A stretch of DNA of 64,000 nt from Medicago truncatula. Its lineage: Eukaryota > Streptophyta > Magnoliopsida > Fabales > Fabaceae. The stretch is from NCBI RefSeq assembly GCF_003473485.1, contig NC_053046.1, positions 2,738,001-2,802,000 on the forward strand, given 5' to 3'. Position numbers and translations under genes: made by a program. The notes under the pieces are model-generated. The model had not been told where the DNA came from, ran no database searches, and was given only the letters and a program-made list of their open reading frames with translations. Positions 1-12,207 of this stretch are shown here, piece by piece (positions within the stretch are counted from its first letter, which is position 1; each line of letters starts with the position of its first letter).

Positions 1-903
1 TGGTAGAATTAGGCGGGTGATTTATTCTTGTAACCCATTGATATCTCTTTTGTAAGATTACTCATCATATAGTGAAACGGAGGGCTGCTCTCTCCCCCAG
101 ACTAGGTCAATTTGGACCGAACTGGGTCAACAAATTCTTTTGTGTTCTCTCTTCCTTTTTCTTTCGCTGTTTTCTACTTTTGGCTTGTGTTTATAATTGT
201 TCCATACACTTTGTTTTGGTTGCTTGATTATCCCTTGCTATACACATCAAGTTTGTTATTGGTGTGATTTTTTCATCAAATTCGCAACAATCCCCATAAA
301 TTGATCTCATTTCTTATGATATACATGGAAATATGGAAGCCAATATGTACTCCCTAGGGGCAAACTAAATTGCTCTTAGGATACAATTTTAGATATTTTA
401 AGATACTTTTCATATACTCTAACAGTGACATAATATAAATATAAGGGTTAATGGTGCTTTACCCCCTGTAATATAGGTCATATCCGGTTTTCTCCCTGTA
501 AAATATTTTTTTTATTTACCCCCTGTAAAATATCTTTTTTTTTGGAATACCCCCTAATAGGTCATAAAAAAACGAAAAATATCTGCACAAAAAAAAAAAT
601 CGTTTTTTCATGACCTATTAGGGGGTATTCTAAAAAAAAAAAAAAAAAAATTTTACAGGGGTGAAAACCGGAAATGACCTATATTACAGGGGGCAAAACA
701 CCTTTAGCCCTAAATATAATTATGTGCACAAATCATGTATTATTGAGTCTGTTTGACATTCATTGAATCCTTTTGTCTTTTTATTTCATGGAATAATTAG
801 ACTGTGTGCGTAATGTCATGATTCTCAGACATGCTCATGTATCATGCATCAAATGAGTCACTTAAGGATTAAATATGATATTCTTGGGTTCAATAGATTG
901 CAG
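1..903 (+). other. Intron of the JMJ17-like gene, upstream of the first visible exon
   Basis: No coding exon is recognisable here. The stretch is AT-rich and ends in a splice acceptor (cag) just before 904. It carries a Mutator-like MITE at 445-710. An unseen small exon cannot be excluded. Confidence 0.6.
445..710. mobile_element. Mutator-like MITE (foldback) with 9-bp target duplication
   Basis: The two halves are near-perfect inverted repeats: the left half holds ACCCCCTGTAATATAGGTCAT and CCTAATAGGTCAT, and the right half holds their complements. Ends are GGGTTAATGGTG and CACCTTTAGCCC. The 9 bases TAAATATAA lie directly on both sides (436-444 and 711-719). A 9-bp duplication is the mark of Mutator-superfamily insertion. 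The 266-bp element has no coding capacity. Confidence 0.8.
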
Positions 904-3900
904 ATCTTCAAGTTCAACTCCCAGAGATAGATGCCCTTCAGAATCTATTAAATCAGGCAGAATCTTGTAGTTCCCAATGTCGTTGCATGTTAGAAGGTCC
1001 TATGAATCTCAAGGTTTGCATCTGTATCTTCATCTTGTTTCATTTTCTGCGAGGGTTAAAAAACATAGCTTGATTAACTATGGAAATATGCAGAATGTTG
1101 GTTTGCTTCTTAAGGAATGGGACAGTTTTACAGTTGATGTACCACAGTTGAGGCTACTAAGGAATTACCATTCAGATGCTGTGTTATGGGTTTCTCACTT
1201 TAATGATGTTTTAGGGAGAGTTCACAGACAGGAAGATCAGCATAATCCAGTTGATGAATTGAAGAGCATTCTTGAAGAAGGTTTATCTTTGAAAATTCAA
1301 GGTATTGTGGATCATTTTAGTCTGGATCTTTCGAATGCCCGTGCAATTGTTTATTTTCTTGTCAATTTACAGTTCTTAAGGTTTCACTTATGCTTTACAG
1401 TTGACGAGTTGCCTATAGTTAAGATTGAGCTGAAGAAGGCTAGTTGCCGACAGAAAGCTTTGAAGGTAAAATTATTGTTCCTACTGGTGCTTTTCGTTCA
1501 CATCGCTCTTTATTTCTTTTAAAAAAGCTATTGATAGATAAGGGCTTCCTAGTATACAGAGGCTAGCCTATTTTGTAATATTAAATGCTCAAGCAATTCT
1601 TACAACATTGAGAACTGAATGAAACCACGTGAAATTGGTACAGGCACATGATTCTAAGATGCCCCTCGAATCCATTCAGCAACTGCTAAAGGAGGCCGCC
1701 ATGTAATTTTTGCTTCCTTTTCCTTGTTTTAATTGGCTTATTCTTATATTTATTTTATTCAACTTCTTGCTTTTGTTATTGATTCTTAAGGCTAGAAATT
1801 GAGGGAGAGAAACAATTCATCAGTCTGTCTTGTGTGCTTGGTGTCGCCATGCGTTGGGAGGAAAGGGCTGGAGCGATTCTTTCAGCTGAGGCTTCTATTT
1901 CTGACTTTGAGGACATGATAAGGTTCAACAGTTTTTGAGATGCGTATTTTATCTTTAGTAACTTTGACAAGCTTATTTTGGCTGATGATATTTTGTGCAT
2001 ATGCTGGTGTTTTGCAGAGCTTCAGAAAATATATTTGTAATTCTTGCTTCACTTGATGATGTTAACAAAGCGTTATTAGAAGCTAATTCCTGGTTAAGGA
2101 ATTCAAAGCCATATTTAGCCTCTTCTAATTGTGTGTCAAACTCTGTGCGGAAAGTTGAGGACTTGCAGGTTCATGTTTTGTCCTGTTTGTTTTACACTTT
2201 TTCCTTTGCTGCAAATATATACAGTAAATATGACAATTTGATTTTCTTCTTTTAGTTGTTGGTTTCTCAATCAAAGCATCTTAAAGTATCTTTGGAAGAA
2301 AGAAGGACACTTGAATTAGTTTTGAATGACTGCAAAAAATGGGAGTGTGAAGCACGTTCTTTACTTGATGATGGGCGGTGCTTATTTGAATTGGATACCA
2401 CTGTTCATGGGATAAGCAGTGGTTTATTGTTTAAAGTGGAAGATTTGATTGCAAGAATCCAGTCCGCCATAACATCTGGTGTATCTCTTGGTTTTGACTT
2501 CAATGACATTTCAAAACTTCAAGCATCTTGTTCTACACTGGAGTGGTGCAAAAGAGCCCTATGTTTCTGCAATCATTCTCCTTGTTTAGAGGTTACTGTT
2601 TCTCTATACTAAGTCATATTTTATGTTCCCAAATATTGTATTTGCACAGAGCTGCGGCTCTACCCACCCCTCTCTGTTTGACTATGCTGCTTGCACTTTC
2701 TTCCAACAATACCTCTCGACACTGGTTATATAGCTTCATTCATTATACCTGGTTTCATGCTCCATATAATGTCAGTTTTACCTTGTTGGGATTCAATGAG
2801 AGTGACACCATACTGTGTAGCCATAATCTCTGTTTTTTCTTATGGATCACTGCTTGATGAATTTGTTTTCCTTCTGGAAGTTTTTTTTTTAAAATTTCTT
2901 TTTATTTATTTTTTATTTATTTATTTCTCTCTCACTTCTAAAATATACATAGCAAGCAATATATTTTATTGTGATTGGATTAGGTGTCTGGCATCTATTT
3001 GGTGTACAACACATGTACTTTTTACTGGACTTGATCTTTGTTTCATTCCATTTAATTTAATGTCTCTGCTTTGTTCTTTATTGAGCGAGATTCCTTATGC
3101 TCCTTATCTGTGTAGTTTTTTCTCGTCATCTTACTGAATTTCTTCTTTTTTAAAGAATTGCATATGTTTTTCTTAGTACCTATTATTTATAAGAGGTGGT
3201 TGCCAATCCTGCAGGATGTTTTGGAAGTTGTGAAAGGCCTATCTCATTCCTCTGTTTCTGGTGCTCTATTGAAAGTACTGGTTGATGGGGTTGAATGGCT
3301 TAGGAGAGCGTTAGAGGGGATTTCTAGACCTTGCAGTTCTAGAAGATTTAAACTGACTGATATTGAAGATATTCTTACTGATTATCAGGCACGCTTTTGT
3401 GTAATTTTCTGTTTAATTTTTTATATAGCGCCTTATTATGTTCTATTTATTCATTGGTAGAAGAGGAATAACACTTGCGTAATAATTTTAAGCTTGTAAA
3501 TATATATCCTTGATAGGTATTTGACCCTTTTTTAGGGGTAAAAAGAAAGGAAGTGTATAATAGTAAATGAAGTTGTGGACAATATTATAAGGAGAAATGT
3601 GGTTTTAATTTTTCAGTTGGTTTTGGATAAACATTATGACAAGGCGAGTTGGGGTTTCTTAAATTGAGTTATTGACAGAAAGTATTATAGTGCTAAAGCC
3701 TAGATGTAGGTATACTTCATGCTGCATCTCAAACCGACTTTTTACCAGGCTTAGTTTTTTTGGAAAATTTCTAATTTGCAACCATATGTTTGTGCAAAAG
3801 TTTCAAAAAGCTTATATCAATGAGCATCATCCTCAATTAAATTTACAAATACTTTTATCGATCCATTACAACTAGGCTGAATAATTGATTCAGAGACTTT

Positions 3901-6900
3901 TGAGGGGACATAAGGTTCAAGAGAAAACTTCTTAGCAAGTTCTTAATTATAGTACTTGATTAAAACTGTTTTGCTATCAACAGCTTACATCTATAACTTA
4001 TATCTGCAGGCTACTAAAATGACCTTTACGGAAGTAAATTGTCAACTTGAGGAAGCCATTGGAAAACATAGGTATGTCTTATTTGTTGGTTGTAGAATTA
4101 AGATAATATGTGATGTTGGTGTAATTAGTTTCAATCTTCTAAATGGAAATTCATCCTTCTTTTGGTGTTTTTTAGATGTCTCTTCAACTATCATTGCCTT
4201 GTAAGGTCTTCTTTCTTCATCATGGGTTTCAATCAAATTCCTGGGTAGTTAGGTTTTACACTTCTATATTTTTTGTAACTTATTATTGAGGCCATGCTCT
4301 AAAGATTTTATGCCTTCTAATAGTTCTTTCTGATGTTTGTTTAGTTTTCTGTCTAAGCCATCTTGATCTGGAATATATTGCCTGTGTACATCATTATCAA
4401 TTAATTCAATGAAGATTTGTGCTTTTCTAATTTTTGTGTTTTAAATATTTGACATACCTATGTAATGTATTTGATTTTAGGTCGTGGCAAGAGCAAGTGC
4501 GGCAATTTTTTAACCTAAGTTCTAGGGATCGAACTTGGTCATCATTATTGCAGCTCAAGGTATATTTTCTAAATGTACCAATTGATTGATTTAGGGTGCA
4601 TTGCATATCTATAACCTATTTTTTGGGTCGTTATGTTGCTATGACATTTCTAAAAAGTGGCAGTCATTGTAAAAAGCTTCCTTCTAATTTCATGTGAATT
4701 TTTAGAGTTATAGTTCTCTTTCTTCACTTTATCTCATTCAGGAATTACCTTAAAAGCCTTAAGATTTGTGATATTAACTTCTCTTTCTTCACTTTATATC
4801 ATGTGTGCGTGAGTTTCATTTTATTCTCCATTCACTATATGTTAACATTGGGATATCAGGCTTATTTGTTTAGTCAGGTATTTGAAATTCAAATATTAGA
4901 AGTGAAAGCTTTCATAACTATCATGAAGCCTATTGTAGTTTGTGCTTTATTTAGTAGGACATGACATATCCCTGGCTCACATGCATAGTGCTTACATTTA
5001 TTTGCTTAAACTCAGGAGCGTGGAGACACCATTGCCTTTAGTTGCTCAGAACTTGAATTAATATTATCTGAAGTTGAAAAGGTGGAAAATTGGATGAAAA
5101 AATGCATGGATAATATTGGAGCTTTATTCCAAAAAGAAAATTCGCTGCTTCATGCACTGCAGAAGGTTTTGATTTTGACATTTTTTCCTGTGGTCCATTT
5201 GCATATTAAGTACACTTAGGACTTTGCGTGATGATTTTCAGGTAAAACAGAATCTAGATAGATCACTGTACATATACGGAAAGTTGCAAAATCAGAAGGA
5301 ACCGAACCTATGTAACTGCTGCTTTGTTGACTCTGATGACCAGAAATTTCTTACTTGTTCTACTTGTATGGACTGGTAAAGTACCTATTACCTTGTTTCT
5401 AGATAATTTCTATGGTACCTTTCAACTTTTACTAGTTTACGTACCAAAAGTCAGATCACATATCATTTAATAAAGGCATCTAATCTGACTTACTCCATTT
5501 AGTACTAAAACTTTTGTAGTTTGGTGTCTAACTACCTTAAAATCTTTTCTTTTAATTTCTTTCCATTTAATTTTTTTTTTCATTTCATAACTGTAAATTA
5601 TTTAGGTTGTGTTCGTGTGAAAATTCAGCTGCGGTTTATCTAAACAGTTTGTATTCGATACTCCATCCGTTTCAAAATGATTGTCGCTTTAGCCAATTGC
5701 ATACAGATTAAGGAATGAAATAAAGTAGTCAAACGTCATAGCAATTTTACCAAATTATCCTAATCAACTATTGGTTTGTTTTTCATTAAAGAAAAAATAA
5801 TACTTTGGAAGTAGTGTAACATAGTTTTAATTGAAGGGTACAATTGAAAAGAAAAAGTTATTATTGCATTGGAAAGTGAAAGTGACATTCATTTTGAAAC
5901 AAGTTTTTTTGGTTAAAACGACACTCATTTTGAAACGGAGGGAGTATAATTTTAATATAATCACGTTAATTAAACTTAAAAATTTGTAATAATCAATTTC
6001 AGATTATTAATAATAATAATAATAATATTACATTAATATGAATTAAAAATATTTTACAGTCGAAGATGAAATTTAATATGTGCAAATTTTAATACTAGTA
6101 GAAAGTCAAACAACACGGCTTTCATTAAATGATAACCATTCACCTATTAGTAAAATAAAAATCAACAGTACCAAAATATTTTTAACATTTAAGCTTTACA
6201 TAGATGGATGGTTTTATTACTTTGGTGTCTTCGCAAAGAACAAAATGAAGATTGGATCCTACTCTTCATTTTTATATAAATTCATTGTTCTTTTGGTTCC
6301 TTTATGAATGGTTTACTTTAATTTATGTTTTCCGTGCTTCAATATTTTGCAAATAAACTTTGATTTATCTTTTATATGAACAGCTATCACTTGCGGTGCA
6401 TTGGACTAACATCAAAAGACGCTGGCCTCAGAAATTATAAGTGCTCTTACTGTGAAATTTTGAAGGCGAAATCTCAATATTCAAATGGAAGTTCCCTCCT
6501 GGTAGGATATTATGTCTCATTATTATTGTAGTTCAGTAGTTTCTTTTCTTTTGCGGAAACACATATTGTCTTACTATTTTTTTTGGTTTATGCAGAGGTT
6601 TGAGAAGCATATTGAATTGAACATTCTTGTCAAACTTCTTTCTGATGCTGAACATTTCTGTCTGTGGTAATATATGATTCTCATAAAATCTTTATTTGCT
6701 TCTTGGATTATTGACTTATTGGCATTAATTTTTTTGATACAATTTATTGTTACTCTGCTGAGGCCAAGGCCAAATTTGGATAAGCTTCTAGCTTACACAA
6801 GTTTTTTTTTAATTGCAATTAGTAGTTTCAAACTCAATGAGAAAGCCTTGTAAGTTCTTAGGTGTTTACGGAGAAGTTAAATGATAGAGCTTATGATTCA

Positions 6901-9459
6901 AATGGGGTTTAGAAGTTGATTTCAACTTATGAGAGAATCTTTTATGTAGAATACTCATGGTTACTGCAAGGTTTTTTCAGCTTTTTATTTTCTAGGGATT
7001 TTTTTTTTAATTTTTTTTTAATTTTTTATAAAAAAAGAAGAGGGAAGATGGAATTATTATTAATAGTGGTGGCACTAATGATAATTTTACATCAGTCCTT
7101 GATGGGATTTGAACACAGTCCCTTGAAGTTACAATGTCTTGGGTTTTGGTTCTAGTCTGCTCTTATGTTCCAGTTTTTGGTGAATTTTTCATATGAGCGA
7201 TTAGTTTATTTGTAACATGCTATAACCTGCAATTCATTTATTTGTGTATCTTGTATATCAGGATTGACGAAAAATATCTTCTGAACCAACTTATTGAGAA
7301 GGCCTTTGCATGCAAATCTGGATTGAGAGAAATAGTGAACCTTTCTTCAGCTTATGTCAACGAAGATATTACCATCATCTCTGAAAAATTGACCATTGCT
7401 ATAAAGGCAGGTTATTTATTTTTGACAGTTTATTTTCTTTAACGATTTCAACTATCTATGTAGAAAATGTTGTATGTTGTATTATTCTTGGATATGCTGT
7501 CTGAATCCTCTATACCCTGCGATAATGTTGTGTTACTATTGAAAATGATTTTGATCTTATTTTTCTCAACTGGAACACATGGTCGTTAAATTGTGGTGGT
7601 TTTGCTTATTGAATATGTTTTATATGTAGGCTAGCAAAGTGGCTGGTGTCTATGATCAAGGTGATAAATGTGACCTTGAGCTGGCATTAGCAAAATACTT
7701 GTGGAAAATTCAAGTCAATATATTATTAAGTGGTGTACAAAAGCCCAGTATTGAACAGATTCAGAAACATCTGAAAGAGGTATACCATGTTGTCCAAGTT
7801 TTTATGTTTTTTGCTTGGCAAGAACAGGATGTAGCCTGTCCCGTTATTTTATTTCAAGTACTTTATTTCTTTTATAACATTTATTGCCAATAAAACTGAA
7901 AGGTCCAAGTACATGGCAGGGTATGTCTATGGAAATATCACCCAAAGATCACTACATGCTGAAACTTACAAATATGAATTGCTTGGTCATGCACTGGGTA
8001 GAAATAGCCAAAAAGGTTCGGAGCGTACTATTGTCATAATCCGCATCCTTTCTCTCTCCATTCCAGATTTTAACTATTTATATATCATGGACAGGCATCA
8101 AATGATTCAGGAGCACATAGCCTAGATAAAGTATATGAACTTTTAGCGGAAGGTGAAAACTTGCCTGTTGATGTAAATGAGGAACTCAGGGTAAGTGGCT
8201 ATCATTTCTATCAAGTGTAAGTGGGTTTGAACTGACCACTAAATCTGGTCAACCTTATGATCCGTCGTAAAAAACTAGTTTGGTTTGGGTGGTTGGTTAA
8301 CTTCAAGTGATACGGGGATGTACGCAATCTAGGTCGAGTCTTGAGTCAATTTAAATCCTCAAACCTGACCCAACTTATAAATTTTAAATTTTTCTCTTGA
8401 TTTTTTTTTTTATAGCTTTTCAATTTTAATTTTTTAAAAAATTGAAAGATATCTTGAGCTGATAACCCAACCCGAAGCTTTTCTTAATGGATCTCAACCC
8501 ATTTTCTCCCAAACGGAACCCAACCTGCTTACACCCTGAGTCATTATTGTATGATTGAAATGTCATTTATTTACATGTTTTTGACGTGACGCCCTAATCA
8601 AGTATTGTTTTTATTCATAACAGATGTTAAGAGCTCGATGCATGCTTTACTGCATTTGTCGAACGCCCTTTGATCCCGGAAGGATGATTGCGTGTTATCA
8701 ATGTAGTGAGTGGTATCACTTTGATTGTATGAAATTATCATGCACGCAAGATATGTACATTTGCCCTGCGTGTATCCCGTGTACAACATTGCCTACTAAC
8801 CATGACAGGTTAGATTATTGCACGCTCCTCTAATTAGTTAAAGAGTTACTATTGTATGTTTTCGTTAGGGCTTTTAATTTTGTTTTGCTCGAGATTTACT
8901 TTTTAGCAAGCATGTCCCACGGAATACTAGTTTTCATGTCTGGATTACCAGCAGAAAGACTCGTTCCATTGTAGAAATTGTGAATAAATGTTTAATAAAA
9001 TTTGTTAGTTAACAGCTGGTGTACCTTCTTATATGCCACTCTGTATGGTGGTGAATGTTATCAGGCATTGATTTACATTTTTATGTATAACCTTCATTCC
9101 CTGTTTAAATTTTTCTATGTTGTATTTCAACCATCTACTAGAGCTGTCATTTATTAGCATCAATTTGCTTACTGTTTGGTACTTCTTAATGATTATAGTT
9201 TATGTTTTGCAGATTAACTAGTGGGAAACTTGAGGAGCCTAAAACCCCTTCTCCCAGGCATACAAACCCTAGAAAGAAACAGAAGAGGGATGTGCCGAGT
9301 CACACTTGCATCATGTTTGCATCTAGGAATGAAGATGGTAGTAATTTTAGGTATCCCAATGGGATAGAATGTCTAAGGTGGAGAAATCGAAAGCCGTTTA
9401 GAAGAGCAACTAGGAGACGTGTTGAACTGCAAAGTCTTTCTCCATTTCTATATGCATAA
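904..9459 (+). CDS. JMJ17: KDM5/JARID1-type lysine demethylase, C-terminal part (JMJ17-like)
   Basis: This is the C-terminal part (about 921 residues) of a nuclear histone H3K4 demethylase; the JmjN, ARID and JmjC domains would lie upstream of the window. Twenty exons read through with consistent phases: 904-1013, 1094-1301, 1401-1465, 1644-1702, 1791-1922, 2018-2168, 2256-2591, 3215-3388, 4010-4071, 4481-4559, 5016-5165, 5242-5375, 6384-6501, 6596-6666, 7262-7406, 7630-7779, 7920-8015, 8095-8190, 8624-8808, 9213-9459. The first eleven encode a long helical PLU-1-like region. Exons 12-13 make a PHD finger with Cys pairs around CNCC, STCMDCYHLRC and KCSYC. Exon 19 makes a second PHD finger (CICRTPFD, CYQCSEWYHFDC, CPAC). 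A basic tail with KKQKR and RRATRRR follows. Exon 17 starts at GMSMEISPKDHY, matching the family. The intron after 7406 fits only a GC donor; the one after 3388 could use GC, or GT after 3400. Family assignment is strong; the JMJ17 name rests on plant PLU-1 plus PHD architecture and synteny. Confidence 0.88.
5661..5944. mobile_element. Stowaway-type MITE (Tc1/mariner) in a JMJ17 intron
   Basis: The element starts CTCCATCCGTTTCAAAATGA and ends with the near-complement TCATTTTGAAACGGAGGGAG. TA lies on both sides (5659-5660 and 5945-5946), as for Tc1/mariner insertions. CTCCCTCCGTTTCAAAATGA is the usual terminal sequence of plant Stowaway elements. The body is about 284 bp, AT-rich and non-coding. 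It sits in the intron that splits the first PHD finger. Confidence 0.85.
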
Positions 9460-12207
9460 AAAGATAATGCATAGTAGGTAGTCATTGGTCATTACATTGA
9501 TTCAATTGATTATTATTTTGTTGTCTCGGTCATTCTTAATGGGAAATTTTCATCTTTCATCCTTGTCATTGTAAGCCATCTATTTGCACGTCACACCATC
9601 TGAAATAATTAGGATGAAGATGGAGTCAATTTAGGTAGTCAACTCTAACTTTATAAAGGTGACAGAAGTAGGAAGGATTTTGGTATATTTAGTTGGATAA
9701 AATAGTGTTAAGAATCATTCATTCAAATTAAGAGTTTTAAGCATGTACAGCCCATTCTGTCAAAACTCCTAACAAAAGACTATTTTGTTTTCTAACTTTA
9801 ATTATTATTATTTGATATTTGAAATAAAAATATGTACTTTTAATTAACTTTTAAAGTATCTCCTAAAAAAAAATTGTGATGCTAGTATTTTTGTATTTTG
9901 AAAAATTACTAGCTTTTGAAGTAAAACTAAACTACTATTTATTCCCCATATTTTGTAAAAGTATTTTTGTTGTACCTAGCATATGTGTTAATTTTAACTT
10001 GTTTGTAAGATGATAAACTTTTGAAGTTGGTCAGTGTAAACAAAAATGGGTGCCCCTAATATGGACCTCAATTTAAAAGGACCATTGGTGCACCTCAACA
10101 ACTTACTTGCTATAGCAGGTTACGATTAGTAGAGCTGCAAACATATGAGACCGATTGCATTTTGTACTGTATCAACAGAAAACGTTGAGTCTTTTTTATA
10201 ATTCTTCTTACAAGGAAAGACTTATGATTTTTTTTTTTTTTAGGGAAGGAAAGACTTATAAGCTTTTAATAATTATTTAATAGAAAAAATAAAATTAAAA
10301 TATTGTAAATAATAATACTATAGATGCAAAGAGACCACTAGAGGAAACGGTGGTGATCATGTTTTCACCACTAAACCACCTCGCAAGTAATACGGGGACC
10401 GCATAATGGGGGTAGAAGATCAGCATGCGTCCTTTTTTCTTTCTTTTCTTCCTATTATACTAAGTTGTTGTTGCACCTGAGCAACAAGTTTTGGTACATA
10501 GAGAGAAGTGGATTGATAATCAACTATGGTCTGCTTCTTTGTTTTCTTGGATTAGTTTTTCTTAAGAAAAGGCAGAAAATAAAAATTGAGAGAATTTGAT
10601 TGATCTATTGTCTATTAGTTTTGATGGGAATAGATCTTGTGTTTAAAGATGTGACACTGTTGTGGTGGTCAGTGGGTTCAAGCCGAACAGGGGACCATGG
10701 GTGAACCTTAAATATTAGGGACCATATTAGAGGCTTCCAACAAAAATATGTTAGTTAGAGATGTTTTCAAAAACAATACAAATATATTTTTTTTGTTATT
10801 TTCATTATTTCAAGAAGTGTAAAATAATCATTTATTTCAAAAGTCTATTTCCTTCCTCAAAAAAAAAAAAAAACTATTTAACGTGTATAATTTTTGGACT
10901 AATCCAATCAGACAACCCATTAATTAGTCTATAATGGAGGCAAGAGAAACTGAATGTAAGTGTAATAATCGTTGTGATGGCTAGCGATTAGAATTTTACC
11001 CTCACAGTGAATAAATAAGAAATATAAATTTGAAATTGAATCCAAACCCATATATATTGCAACGAGTGAATAGGTTTTTTTGTCCTTTAATTTGTACGCA
11101 CCGGTCAATTTCATTCCTAAATTTTTTGAAATAGTTAAAATGTCTGAATTTTCAAACATAGATCAATTTTGTCCTTCTGTCAAGTCTCACCGTTAACGGT
11201 GATGGTGTGATGTATTCAGGAATGAAATTGATCAAAAAGTTCTTTAAAATATTGGATTTTTAAAAAAAATGAAAGTAATTATAAATTTATACATTGTCAA
11301 ATCGATCCCTCAATTATTTATCTTAACTATCATAATGATCCTTCATATAATTAAATAAATACTAAAAACTAAATTTATCAATAACTGGAAAAACTTGAGA
11401 CATTTGGATGCATATAGTTAGTAGATATTTATTGGATGTTTCTTTTTTCCTTTTCTTGTTGTTGATGTTATAGCCTTGTTTTTACATGTCTATGATATTA
11501 AATACAAGGGCTTCCCATCATTTAACCTGTCTTGCAGTTTGTTACCTTTTGGTTTTGATTGAGTATAATTCTCAGTATAGATTAGGAATTTCATCTCAAA
11601 TAAGATAGAGAAAAAGCTATATAATTCCATCTAGACTTTCTGAAGTTTAAATTTTGGAAAAATTTACATCATTTGTTCATTCTAACACTTGTTCATATCT
11701 ATTTTTCTTCTAAGTTTTGTATTTCTTTAACTATAATATTTGTTTTGACATTCTGCAGAATCAAATATCAACACAGATCATCATTAATTGATAATGTTAA
11801 ATATACATCCAATGAGTCTATCTGACACATTGTGAAAGAGTAAATATACATCCAATAATATTAAAGTTAAAAAGATAAAAATTAAATGAAGCTTTCTTAA
11901 AGTAACACGATAAAGAAAAATGATATTTATACGGCTATTTTAGCACAATTTTCTCACAAATATTTACATTATCTTCTTATTCTCTTTCATTATTTTTGTA
12001 CCAAAATAGTTGTTCAAATATCATTGCTACATGATAAAAACCCCTTCTATTTTCAAAAAAAAAAAAACAAAACACTGATCTCCTATCTGTGCCACCGTCT
12101 ACCACCATAACAGGTTTGTTTTCTCTCCTCCAATATTTTCCATTTTTAGCTTCAACTTGGAAATTGATGAAAACCCTAACCTTACTCAAATTAATTAGAT
12201 AGAGGAA
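9460..12207. other. Intergenic region between JMJ17-like and YqgF-like genes
   Basis: This is 2.7 kb of AT-rich sequence without a convincing gene. The first few hundred bases are probably the 3' UTR of the demethylase gene. A decayed repeat lies near 11078-11250. The last 200 bases should hold the promoter and 5' UTR of the next gene. Short open frames here look random. Confidence 0.6.
11078..11250. repeat. Decayed foldback repeat
   Basis: TCAATTTCATTCCT near 11105 is matched in inverse by AGGAATGAAATTGA near 11219, and the palindrome ACCGTTAACGGT lies near the middle. The wording resembles the foldback element at 20732-21572 (AATTGACC/GTTAACGGT themes). No clear target duplication was found, so class and borders are approximate. 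Confidence 0.35.

Noticed and set aside
7900-7919. Exon start at GTCCAAG after GAAAG in the demethylase gene
   Set aside because: It would break phase with the previous exon; the acceptor TGGCAG at 7919 keeps phase and gives the conserved GMSMEISPKDHY.
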